From the NCBI RefSeq assembly GCF_009928415.1, contig NZ_JAABNN010000016.1, positions 53,037 through 117,036 on the forward strand: a stretch of 64,000 bases of DNA, given 5' to 3'. The stretch comes from Bacillus sp. USDA818B3_A (lineage in GTDB: Bacteria; Bacillota; Bacilli; Bacillales; Cytobacillaceae). The position numbers and the translations under genes are program-made. Below are positions 53,499-61,606 of this stretch, piece after piece. Within the stretch, counting starts at the first letter, position 1; every line of letters starts with the position of its first letter. The notes under the pieces are model-generated. The model did no database searches. It worked only from the letters and a program-made list of their open reading frames with translations, and was not told where the DNA came from.

Positions 53499-53904
53499 TC
53501 CGACAAAGATATTATGAACTAGCTAACGAATAGTTTTGAAGGTAAGAACTACCAAGCTACCTCCGATGGAATGATTAAATTACCGTATTGTAGAAAAGAA
53601 TCGAATATGTATTTAATCAGAGGGAACTTGGAAACAATGGTTTGACACATATTTGGCAAGGAAATTTAATGATTCAGCGGTTATTTCTCCGACATTTGGT
53701 TTCCAGTTTAATCCTGATCCGGTGAAAACAGAAATTGCTGCAAGTACAAACGTTATCAATCAGTACAAAGCTCCACTTGAAGCCGGCACCTTAGATCTTG
53801 ATAAGGCTTTACCAGAATTTAATAAAAAACTAAAACCAGCGGGCACTGACAAAATCATCGCTAAAAAGCAAAAGCAATTTGATGAGTGGAAAAAGAATAA
53901 ATAA
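53499..53904 (+). pseudogene. Decayed copy of the solute-binding protein C-terminus
   Basis: This stretch aligns with 47627-48064 of the intact binding-protein gene, from GACAAAGATATT to the end (KKQKQFDEWKKNK). It has frameshifts, in-frame stops and a deletion of about 33 bp (the WDELVK region). The 3' terminator is also retained. The last 83 codons are open but have no true start or signal. Nothing upstream (53271-53498) matches the rest of the gene. Confidence 0.9.
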
Positions 53905-53915
53905 CTAAAGTGAGA

Positions 53916-53951
53916 AGAGAGCTAGCGAGAATTTTTCTAGTTCTCTTTTTT
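53916..53951 (+). terminator. Duplicated terminator behind the pseudogene
   Basis: AGAGAGCTAG and CTAGTTCTCT pair as in 48076-48108, with a longer loop and a following T run. Confidence 0.85.
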
Positions 53952-54056
53952 ATGGCAGCATATTTTAATTAAGTGTTTAATTAAAACTGAAGTGTTAAAA
54001 TAAGGTAATAAAAGTATCGCGGTATTATTTTAAATGGAACAAGGAGAGTAAATTAA

Positions 54057-54371
54057 ATGAAAGAGATTCAAAAAAAGATTCTATCTTTCCGGGATGAAAG
54101 AGATTGGAAAAAGTATCACAGTGAAAAAGACTTGGCGATTTCTATCTCTCTTGAAGCAAGTGAGCTGCTCGAGAACTTTCAATGGAAGACCTCTGAAGAG
54201 GCACTAGCTGAATCAAGAGAGAATATTAAAGATGAAATAGCTGATATCTTCATTTATCTAATCCAGTTGGCAGATAAAATGGAAATTAATCTTGAAGAAG
54301 AAGTCGCAAGAAAGTTGATTAAAAACGCAGAGAAATACCCAGTTAAAAAACAGGAGGAAACGGTCAAGTGA
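54057..54371 (+). CDS. MazG-like nucleotide pyrophosphohydrolase
   Basis: The 104-residue all-alpha protein has the MazG/dCTPase metal motif: SLEASELLENFQW (E-x-x-E) followed by DEIADIFIYLIQLADKM (E/D pair). These enzymes cut (d)NTPs to monophosphates. AAGGAG precedes the ATG. It overlaps the following helicase-like gene by 4 bp (GTGA), so the two make a functional pair. At the head of a defence island, a role in nucleotide depletion during infection is plausible but unproven. Confidence 0.88.
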   Translation: MKEIQKKILSFRDERDWKKYHSEKDLAISISLEASELLENFQWKTSEEALAESRENIKDEIADIFIYLIQLADKMEINLEEEVARKLIKNAEKYPVKKQEETVK

Positions 54372-56212
54372 TTATTTATAATGAGACATCGTCCGCCTTT
54401 TTAAATCATATTTACGAAAATAAAATTGGTTATGTATTGAAGGAAAAAGTATTAAGTAAAATGAATAAAGTCGTTTCAAGTAGTGAATTACAATCTTGGG
54501 AGCGATCTCTTCCGCAAATGGCAAAGGTGCTGCGTGATGCTGACTTAAAAGAGGACACACATGTTTTATTAGAATATAAACTGCCTTCAACAGAGAAAAG
54601 GATCGACTTTCTGATTACCGGACAGGATGACAAAGGTACAAAAAATGCGGTCATCATTGAATTAAAGCAGTGGCAAAAGGCAAAGGCTGCAGATGGGGAC
54701 GGAATTGTTCGAACTTTCTTGGGGGGAAGAGAAAGAGAAACCGTTCATCCTGCATACCAAGCATCTTCGTATAAACGATACCTTCAAAATTTTAACGAGT
54801 CTTTGTATACTGATACTTCAATAAAACTTCACTCATGCGCCTATTTACATAATTATATTATGGCTAGTATTGGAGAGCCGCTGCTTGACAAACGATATAA
54901 CAAATACGTTGAAGAATCTCCCTTGTATTTTCAATTCAATGATCGAGATCTAGCTAAGAATATCCGGCATTTAGTGTCAAAAGGAAATGGTAAAGAAATA
55001 GCCGATACGATTGAGAACGGTAAAATCCGTCCTTCAAAAAAATTAGTAGAGACTGTTGGATCACTAATTGCTGGTAATGAAGAATTTGTGTTGCTAGATG
55101 AACAAAAGGTTGCTTATGAAAAAGTGGTAAGCCTTTATAACCAAATAAAAACACAGACAGACCAAAAGCATGTGATTATTATTAAAGGTGGTCCAGGTAC
55201 TGGTAAATCGGTTATTGGATTAAATTTAATGAGCCATATGTTAAATTCGAGGGCGAATGTAGAGTATATAACTCCAAATCAGGCATTTCGTGAAGTGCTT
55301 CGCAAGAAGTTAATAGGTAGATCTGGACATGTTGAAGTTAGGGATTTGTTTAAAGGTTCTGCTTCCTACGTACAAACACCTGAAAACTATTTTGATGTCC
55401 TTATTTGTGACGAAGCACATCGGTTAAAAGAACATGGTCATATGAAGAAGAAAATTGAGGGAGAGAATCAAATCACACAGATAATTCGATCCTCTCGTAT
55501 AAGCGTGTTTTTTATTGATGATTTTCAAAAAATCTCCAAAAAAGATATCGGCAGCGTAAATGCAGTTGAAAAGGAAGCCTCAAGGTTTGGTTCGAACGTT
55601 CACACAGTTGAGCTAGAGTCTCAATACCGATGCTCAGGTTCAGGGAATTACATTTCATGGTTAGATAACCTATTACATAATGAAGAAGAAATTTTTCCAC
55701 TGGAAGGGGATTTTGATTTTAGAGTTGTTTCAAGTCCCCATGAATTAAAGGAGGAAATCGTCGATAAACGCGGCGGCAGACTATTAGCCGGGTACGCGTG
55801 GGATTGGACAAAAGATCTTGTTGATGGAAAGCTTGCGAACGATGTTGTAATCGAGAAACATAACTTTGCCTTGCCGTGGAATGATCCGAATCGAATTGAC
55901 TGGGCTATACATCCGGAATGTGCAAATCAAATAGGCTGCATTCATACAGTTCAGGGACTTGAGATGGATTATGTTGGTGTGATTATAGGAAATGACCTTG
56001 GTTTTGACGATGAAACCCAAAAGATCATTGTAAGAAGAGAGGAGTTTAAAGATAAAGGGGCAAGACCTGCGAAGCCTAAGAAAGGCCAAGTGGATCCTTT
56101 AGATGAACTAGTAAGAAACACGTATAAAACGTTGATGACTAGGGGGATGAAGGGGTGTTATGTTTATTGTTGTGATAAAGGATTATCAGAATATATGCAT
56201 GAATATCTTTAA
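54368..56212 (+). CDS. DUF2075 P-loop helicase/ATPase
   Basis: The 614-residue protein starts at GTG after AGGAGG. The N-terminal ~220 residues look nuclease-like (STEKRIDFLITGQ...NAVIIELKQW, a PD-(D/E)xK-type core: D..E-x-K). Then comes a DUF2075 superfamily-1-like motor with Walker A GGPGTGKS (274-281), Walker B LICDEAH (346-351), VFFIDDFQKI, the arginine-containing ELESQYRCSGS and GCIHTVQGLEMDYVGVIIG. It probably acts on DNA or RNA. It is coupled to the MazG-like gene before it. Confidence 0.88.
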   Translation: MIIYNETSSAFLNHIYENKIGYVLKEKVLSKMNKVVSSSELQSWERSLPQMAKVLRDADLKEDTHVLLEYKLPSTEKRIDFLITGQDDKGTKNAVIIELKQWQKAKAADGDGIVRTFLGGRERETVHPAYQASSYKRYLQNFNESLYTDTSIKLHSCAYLHNYIMASIGEPLLDKRYNKYVEESPLYFQFNDRDLAKNIRHLVSKGNGKEIADTIENGKIRPSKKLVETVGSLIAGNEEFVLLDEQKVAYEKVVSLYNQIKTQTDQKHVIIIKGGPGTGKSVIGLNLMSHMLNSRANVEYITPNQAFREVLRKKLIGRSGHVEVRDLFKGSASYVQTPENYFDVLICDEAHRLKEHGHMKKKIEGENQITQIIRSSRISVFFIDDFQKISKKDIGSVNAVEKEASRFGSNVHTVELESQYRCSGSGNYISWLDNLLHNEEEIFPLEGDFDFRVVSSPHELKEEIVDKRGGRLLAGYAWDWTKDLVDGKLANDVVIEKHNFALPWNDPNRIDWAIHPECANQIGCIHTVQGLEMDYVGVIIGNDLGFDDETQKIIVRREEFKDKGARPAKPKKGQVDPLDELVRNTYKTLMTRGMKGCYVYCCDKGLSEYMHEYL

Positions 56213-56230
56213 TTAAGATAATTAATTGTT

Positions 56231-56258
56231 CCCAGACTCCACACATGTGGAGTCTGGG
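56231..56258. terminator. Perfect hairpin after the DUF2075 gene
   Basis: CCCAGACTCCAC and GTGGAGTCTGGG pair perfectly around ACAT. The T run is missing on the plus strand, so termination strength is uncertain. Confidence 0.6.
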
Positions 56259-56391
56259 AGTAAAAGTAGCTTGTGAGTAGATATACTGCTTTACAGGTCA
56301 AATCATTTACATATCCATTTAGAGTAGATTATACGTATTAAACTAAAAAAATGCTATTCAATTGAAATAATTAATTAAAGTATGATACAAA

Positions 56392-56420
56392 TTGGATATG
56401 ACATTTGATACAGGTATAAT
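56392..56420 (+). promoter_or_regulatory. Promoter of the CBASS operon
   Basis: TTGGAT and TATAAT are separated by 17 bp, 52 bp before the first gene of the operon. Confidence 0.7.
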
Positions 56421-56471
56421 TTCTTAGACTAAAATGGTATATATTGTATGAAATTAAAATGGGGTGTTTTC

Positions 56472-57089
56472 ATGTCACAAAATACAATAAAACAAGAGTT
56501 AAAAAACTTAAAAAAAAAAGCTGAACAAAATCGGCAAATGCATTTCAGTATTAGCAAAACAACAAATATGCTACACAAATCCCTCCATACCGTAGCTTTA
56601 ATTGGTTCTTCAATCACAGCTATCCTTACTTTTGCAGAATTCAGTACTTTTATCCCTTGGTTCCCGTGGTTAACTGATGAAAATTATAAATTAATTATTG
56701 GTCTTTTTGCTGGTTTAATTTTTACAATCACCATCTTAGAGGAGTATCTTGGATTAGGACAAAAATCTGCAATTCACGAAAGTATTGGAAAACAACTAAC
56801 AACATTTATTCGAACAGCTAGTAACCTTGAAACTTATAATACTCTTTCGCAAACTGATTTAGATCAGGCAGTAGGTGAATATAGCTCAATAAATGAAAGT
56901 GCACCTATAATTCCGGAAAGAGTGTTCCTCAGAGAAAAACAACGTCTATATATAAAAATTGATATCAGTAAAAAACTTGAACAAACTCCCCATATGTCAA
57001 TACGCCTATACCTTATTAAAATGAAATTAAAACAACTTTTTTCATCAGACGATACTCAAAATCGAAATAGGGAGAATCAAAATGACTAA
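56472..57089 (+). CDS. SLATT-domain two-TM protein, probable CBASS effector
   Basis: ATG at 56472 is chosen because GGGGTG lies 6 bp before it. The 205-residue protein has a charged helix, two membrane helices close together (about 33-55 and 66-90; LHTVALIGSSITAILTFAEF and LIIGLFAGLIFTITILEEYL), and a long cytoplasmic helical part. This is the SLATT layout (SMODS- and Associated TM), a membrane effector class tied to CD-NTase systems that likely perforates the membrane when the cyclic nucleotide binds. It overlaps the QueC-like gene by 8 bp and heads the operon. Confidence 0.82.
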   Translation: MSQNTIKQELKNLKKKAEQNRQMHFSISKTTNMLHKSLHTVALIGSSITAILTFAEFSTFIPWFPWLTDENYKLIIGLFAGLIFTITILEEYLGLGQKSAIHESIGKQLTTFIRTASNLETYNTLSQTDLDQAVGEYSSINESAPIIPERVFLREKQRLYIKIDISKKLEQTPHMSIRLYLIKMKLKQLFSSDDTQNRNRENQND

Positions 57090-57690
57090 AGAAAACTCTG
57101 ATTGTTCAGTATTAATATTACTGAGTGGAGGAATCGATTCTACAGCATTAGTACAATATCACATTTCTCAAGGAGAAAAAGTTGAAGCTGTCTTTTTTGA
57201 TTACGGACAAAAAAGCTGTAAACAAGAGTTTTTATCTGCCAAAAACATAAGTGATTATTACGATATAAAGCTACATCATAAAGAACTAGGGTTTAAACTT
57301 TGTGATAACAATGGTGAATATTATTGTCGTAACGGTCTTCTCGTTTTAGCTGGATGTAGTTTTTTAAAAAAACCTACATCACTAATTTCAATTGGTATAC
57401 ATTCAGGTTCCCCTTTCTATGATTCTTCTCCGTCTTTTATTAGAAACACCCAGACTATTCTTGATGGTTATTTTGGGGGAATAACAAGATTAATAGCTCC
57501 ATTTCTTGATTATTCTAAAAGTCAGGTTTATGAGTATGCTATTCAAAATCAAGTTCCTTTTCAGTTAACTTATAGCTGCGAATCAGGACAAGTCTACCCC
57601 TGTGGACGATGTCCTTCATGTATTGATAGGAGGTTATTATGTGAATCAAAGTTATGCGAAAATTCGAATCATAAAAAAAATAGATTATAA
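57082..57690 (+). CDS. QueC-like enzyme of a type IV CBASS (Cap9-type)
   Basis: The 202-residue protein has the ATP-pyrophosphatase P-loop SGGIDST (15-21), FFDYGQKS, and a C-terminal zinc site with Cys166, Cys174, Cys177 and Cys180 (CESGQVYPCGRCPSC), as in QueC. QueC turns 7-carboxy-7-deazaguanine (CDG) into preQ0 with ATP and ammonia. No other queuosine genes (queD, queE, queF) are near, and the neighbours are SLATT, TGT-like and CD-NTase. A defence role is therefore far more likely than tRNA modification. It overlaps both flanking genes. Confidence 0.9.
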   Translation: MTKENSDCSVLILLSGGIDSTALVQYHISQGEKVEAVFFDYGQKSCKQEFLSAKNISDYYDIKLHHKELGFKLCDNNGEYYCRNGLLVLAGCSFLKKPTSLISIGIHSGSPFYDSSPSFIRNTQTILDGYFGGITRLIAPFLDYSKSQVYEYAIQNQVPFQLTYSCESGQVYPCGRCPSCIDRRLLCESKLCENSNHKKNRL

Positions 57691-58618
57691 TACACCTATT
57701 CTCGTACCATCATTTTCAAGTAAAGGATTCCCCCAAGTTAAACAGTTACATAGTTACCTAAAAGGAAAACTAACTGAGGCATCCCTTATAAGTACATATG
57801 ACATGTATTATGGTTACTTAGACCCCGACCAAATTTATGAATCTGATATTTTAATTGTAGACAGTGGGGGGTATGAGAGAAATCAAGATCATGACATTTC
57901 TGATATTTACAATTCTTTATATTTAGCAAAGGAATGGAATGTAAATTTGTATGATAATCAGGTTAGTACGGTACACCCTGTTACAGATATATTATTGGTT
58001 AATTATGATTATCAAGAAGCATATCCACTTAAAGAGCAGGTTCAATTGGCACAAATACATTTTGAGAAATATCCTGATTTTGCATCTGATTTTTTGTGCA
58101 AACCTACTTCAAATAATGAATTCTTTATAAATGTAGATAATTTAATCCTAAATATTAATCTTCTTTCTTATTTTGATGTTATTGGGTTTACAGAAAAGGA
58201 ACTTGGAAATTCGATATATGAACGTGCGTCAAGTATTTATAGAATCCGCAAGGCTTTAACGGAAGCAGGGTTAGATACACCTATACATATTTTTGGATGT
58301 ATTGATCCTTTGTCAATCGTATTATATTTTTTATGTGGTGCTGATATTTTTGATGGCTTATCTTGGTTACGGTTCTCTTTTAAGGAAGGTAGTCCAACAT
58401 ATCTAAATCACCATGCAATAAATTATGGGCTCTGGGATAGGCCAGATAATGAGGTAAAGATAATTGGATATTTAGAAAATCTAGAAGTGCTATCTCAGTT
58501 AAAAAAACAATTAATTGCATTTGCTCAATCCTCTGATTGGGAAGTTCTACATTTAGAATCAAGAGGAATTAAAGAGATTAAACGTATTCTTGCAAGGATT
58601 ACATATATCTATGAATAA
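57641..58618 (+). CDS. TGT-like protein of a type IV CBASS (Cap10-type)
   Basis: GTG at 57641 is chosen because AGGAGG lies 6 bp before it. The 325-residue protein has TGT-barrel features: ILVPSFSSKGFPQ, IVDSGGYE (74-78, around the base-binding Asp), DVIGFTEKELG, HIFGCIDPLSIVLYFLCGADIFDGLSW. The canonical zinc-binding C-terminus of TGT is not evident. TGT enzymes swap guanine for 7-deazaguanine bases; DpdA relatives act on DNA. In this operon it probably handles a deazaguanine-modified partner. It overlaps the QueC-like gene by 50 bp. Confidence 0.85.
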   Translation: MNQSYAKIRIIKKIDYNTPILVPSFSSKGFPQVKQLHSYLKGKLTEASLISTYDMYYGYLDPDQIYESDILIVDSGGYERNQDHDISDIYNSLYLAKEWNVNLYDNQVSTVHPVTDILLVNYDYQEAYPLKEQVQLAQIHFEKYPDFASDFLCKPTSNNEFFINVDNLILNINLLSYFDVIGFTEKELGNSIYERASSIYRIRKALTEAGLDTPIHIFGCIDPLSIVLYFLCGADIFDGLSWLRFSFKEGSPTYLNHHAINYGLWDRPDNEVKIIGYLENLEVLSQLKKQLIAFAQSSDWEVLHLESRGIKEIKRILARITYIYE

Positions 58619-58631
58619 AGGAGGCAATTAA

Positions 58632-59552
58632 ATGGGAGGTAGTGGTGGTGGTTATACTATTCCATCTAAAACACTTAGTCAATTAGAAAAAGAAAAACAA
58701 GAAAGGATAAACCAAGAAAAACTTGAATCAGATATAAATCAGCTTATTAAAGGGTTATTTCAAGAGATAAATGATCGTGATGTTGAAGTAATCAATCGCC
58801 ATTTGGAAACAATTAAAAGTGCTCTCGAAAAAGATATGGAGGGTTTTGTTGACCTGAAATTTGGGGGTTCAATAACTAAAAATACCTATTCAACAGGAAT
58901 AAGTGATGTTGATATGTTGGTCCAAATTAATAATAGTGATTTAGCAACAGCAAATCCAATTGAGGCTTTACAGCGATTTAAAGAACAGTTACATAGGAGA
59001 TTACCTAAAACAGATGTAAAAATTGGAAAACTAGCTGTAACTGTTAAGTTCGCATCTGGCCATGAAATTCAATTGCTTCCAAGCATCAAAACTGAAACAG
59101 GCTATAGGATACCACTACCTGGAGAGAACAAATGGAGTAATGTAATAAAACCAAGTAAATTTGCCGAGAAATTAACAAATGTTAATAAATCTAATGGAAA
59201 TAAGGTAGTGCCAATTATCAAGTTAATAAAAAATATTAATGCTACTTTACCTAAACAAAGACAATTATCCGGATATCACTTGGAGTCTCTTGCAATAGAT
59301 GCTTTTAATAATCCAGCTAATTCTCCAAGAACATTTAAAGGAATGATTGAGCATTTTTGTCGTCATGCTGAAAGTGCCGTCTTAAAACCAATTACTGATA
59401 GCACCGGTCAATCTGTACATGTAGATACATACCTAGGTAAAGCAAACAGCACTGAACGTCAACGTGCAAGTAATACATTTAAACAATTACTAAAAAAAAT
59501 GAATCAAGCAAACTCTTTGGATACATGGAAAGAAATTCTTGGCAGAAAGTGA
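58632..59552 (+). CDS. CD-NTase (CBASS oligonucleotide cyclase)
   Basis: The 306-residue protein has the nucleotidyltransferase core KFGGS (Gly79-Ser80) and SDVDML (Asp92, Asp94). The third acidic position is unusual: the strand reads GHEIQLLP, with Gln147 where many relatives have Asp, and Glu145 nearby. A helical C-terminal half (GYHLESLAIDAFN) follows, as in OAS-like cyclases. It would make the cyclic nucleotide that triggers the SLATT effector. The N-terminus is MGGSGGGYTIPS, which exposes Gly after Met removal. AAAGGAGG precedes the ATG, 13 bp behind the TGT-like gene. Confidence 0.88.
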   Translation: MGGSGGGYTIPSKTLSQLEKEKQERINQEKLESDINQLIKGLFQEINDRDVEVINRHLETIKSALEKDMEGFVDLKFGGSITKNTYSTGISDVDMLVQINNSDLATANPIEALQRFKEQLHRRLPKTDVKIGKLAVTVKFASGHEIQLLPSIKTETGYRIPLPGENKWSNVIKPSKFAEKLTNVNKSNGNKVVPIIKLIKNINATLPKQRQLSGYHLESLAIDAFNNPANSPRTFKGMIEHFCRHAESAVLKPITDSTGQSVHVDTYLGKANSTERQRASNTFKQLLKKMNQANSLDTWKEILGRK

Positions 59553-60143
59553 ATAAGAAGAAATAATATTTTATATAACAAAAATTATAAAGTATTGTCA
59601 TATTGTCAATAAGCCTTAGTTTCTGATTGATAGAGGGTTTTTCTGTTAACAATGCCATTGCTACATACTTAAAGTTCCGTCCTTTCTTGGTTACTCTAGT
59701 GGTCGTAAGATACCTTATGTTTGTTTAATTATACCTAGTTTTGAGCCAATCTCAAGAGGATAAATTAGAAATAATGTTGCTCATAGATTTACAAAAAGTT
59801 ACTTTTATTCTAAAGATAGATCGTGATTCATGCTCTTGTTCAAGTATGTGCAAGATATAAAGAAATATTCAATAAAAGGAACTATTATACCGTTTTTGTA
59901 TGACTGTTCGTTTGAATAGGTATTTTTATTGTTTGGATTTTAAAGGTTAAGTGTATTTTGCTATAGTAATTGTAACTTTAATAAATTAGTACTTAAGAAT
60001 AATAATATAAATACGATTAAAAAATTCCTACGGTTGTTTTAATGAAACCTCCATTAAAACGCTAGTAGTTATGTAAACAATATTTTATCATTAGAATAAG
60101 TATTTGATTACTAAAGATATTATATGTTAATGGAGAAGGAGAC
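59553..60143. other. AT-rich stretch between CBASS and the FRG gene
   Basis: About 590 bp hold no gene that I can support. A 40-codon minus-strand frame (about 59570-59710, LTTTRVTKKGRNFKYVAMAL) may be a worn remnant. A 9-bp-arm hairpin GTTTTAATG / CATTAAAAC is at 60036-60060. No clear terminator follows the CD-NTase. Confidence 0.5.
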
Positions 60144-61037
60144 ATGAAATTGAATTTTGAGTGTGAAAAGGTTACAAGTATCGAAACATATCTACATCAG
60201 CTACCAGAGTTGAATGAAAAGCTAAAAGGCAATATCTTCTATAGGGGGCAAAGTAGGGTTTCCTATAATTTAACCCCTTCTGTATTTAGAGATGGTTTAT
60301 GGCAGGAGGAGCAAAATATATATACACAGATTATGACGGAATGTGCACATGAATTTGAAGATTGTATTCTTCATAATGAAAAATTATCTAAGATGCAACA
60401 TTATGGTGTGCCGACACGATTACTTGATGTAACAACGAATGCTTTAGTGGCTTTATATTTTGCCTGTGAGAGAAATGAGGATGAAGATGGTGCTGTATTT
60501 GTAATTAAAACGGATAATTCAAAAATAAAACAGTATGATAGCGATGCGATATCTATAATATCTTCTCTCCCAAGATTTAAATATGAGGAAAAGGAAGCAA
60601 TATTGGATTTGGCAATAAGTGCACAATTAGAAAGTCAAATGAATTCAGCTGATGAAACCATTAAAAAGTTTAATGAGAATAAAATTATAAAAAGGCTTTT
60701 GCATGAAATAAAAAAAGAAAAGCCTGCCTTTGAAAATATTATTAATCCGGAGGACATATTGACTAATTATTTTTTTCTTCCGCGCAAAGTTAATGCACGT
60801 ATTATTAGGCAAAGCGGAGCTTTTATAATATTCGGGTTAAAAGATAGAGAAATAGAAATCAAAGACCCGTTTTCTCCGCAGCATAATCATAAATCTTACA
60901 AAATAATTGTTGGAAAAGAATATAAGAAATCAATAATTAATCAACTGTCGATTTTTGGAATAACTAAAGCAACATTACATCCTGAGTTATATAAAGTTGC
61001 AGAATTTATAAAAGATAAATATCATTTGAGTAATTGA
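60144..61037 (+). CDS. FRG-domain protein
   Basis: The 297-residue protein has the FRG signature: FYRGQSRVSYNLTPSVFR (32-49) followed by MQHYGVPTRLLDVTTNALVALYFAC, with the Phe-Arg-Gly core and the conserved His and Asp. FRG proteins are common in bacterial defence and toxin loci, and some are linked to abortive infection; the activity is unsettled. GAGAAGGAG precedes the ATG. It stands alone behind the CBASS operon with very low GC, like the rest of the island. Confidence 0.85.
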   Translation: MKLNFECEKVTSIETYLHQLPELNEKLKGNIFYRGQSRVSYNLTPSVFRDGLWQEEQNIYTQIMTECAHEFEDCILHNEKLSKMQHYGVPTRLLDVTTNALVALYFACERNEDEDGAVFVIKTDNSKIKQYDSDAISIISSLPRFKYEEKEAILDLAISAQLESQMNSADETIKKFNENKIIKRLLHEIKKEKPAFENIINPEDILTNYFFLPRKVNARIIRQSGAFIIFGLKDREIEIKDPFSPQHNHKSYKIIVGKEYKKSIINQLSIFGITKATLHPELYKVAEFIKDKYHLSN

Positions 61038-61606
61038 TTAAAATATTTTTTAGGTATTATACTTCTTAAATAAAGCCAAATATTTATGCAATTCTTTCAA
61101 AATGTAATAAGAGAAAGGTACTAAAGTTGGTTAAAAAGTAGTAACCCATCATATTCCTTACACATGACCGCAGGTGGATTGCTTAGAATGGCTCGACATG
61201 GAGTATGAGAAGAGAAGAGATGTATATTTTAAACGTTTTGAATTGCATCATCACATTATCAGAAAGGGAAGGATAATAAAAGGATTCACTGAAAGCCCTC
61301 TTTTCTGAGGGTTTTTTAGTTCGTAAAAGTTGGTTGCCACAAATGATTTTTTAAATTTCTAGATATAAATTACTATAAACATGTACATAAAAATGCTAAT
61401 ATATTTAATATATAGAAAATTTTTAAAAATACTTACTGAGGGGAGACTTTAGTAACAAATATTTTCAATACAGAACTATATAGACCCATTTATTTCATAA
61501 TACTATACCAAAAACAGTAAGTTTTTTGTCTGTATTTTCTGGAATGGTTCTTTAAAGAATTCTGAATAAGAATTTAGATTTAAAAAATTGTGAAAAGGAG
61601 TTATAT
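61038..61606 (+). other. Spacer with one terminator (61296-61317)
   Basis: CCCTC and GAGGG pair around TTTTCT and are followed by GTTTTTTAG at 61296-61317. Around 61155-61215 a short less AT-rich patch (ACCGCAGGTGGATTGC) may be a remnant. No gene is supported in this stretch. Confidence 0.55.

Noticed and set aside
57082..58618. QueC and TGT genes as a queuosine tRNA-modification operon
   Set aside because: queD, queE and queF are absent, the TGT zinc tail is not seen, and the flanking genes are SLATT and CD-NTase, which fits type IV CBASS.
59570..59710. Minus-strand 40-codon frame (LTTTRVTKKGRNFKYVAMAL)
   Set aside because: No start, no ribosome site, stops on both sides; noted only as a possible remnant.
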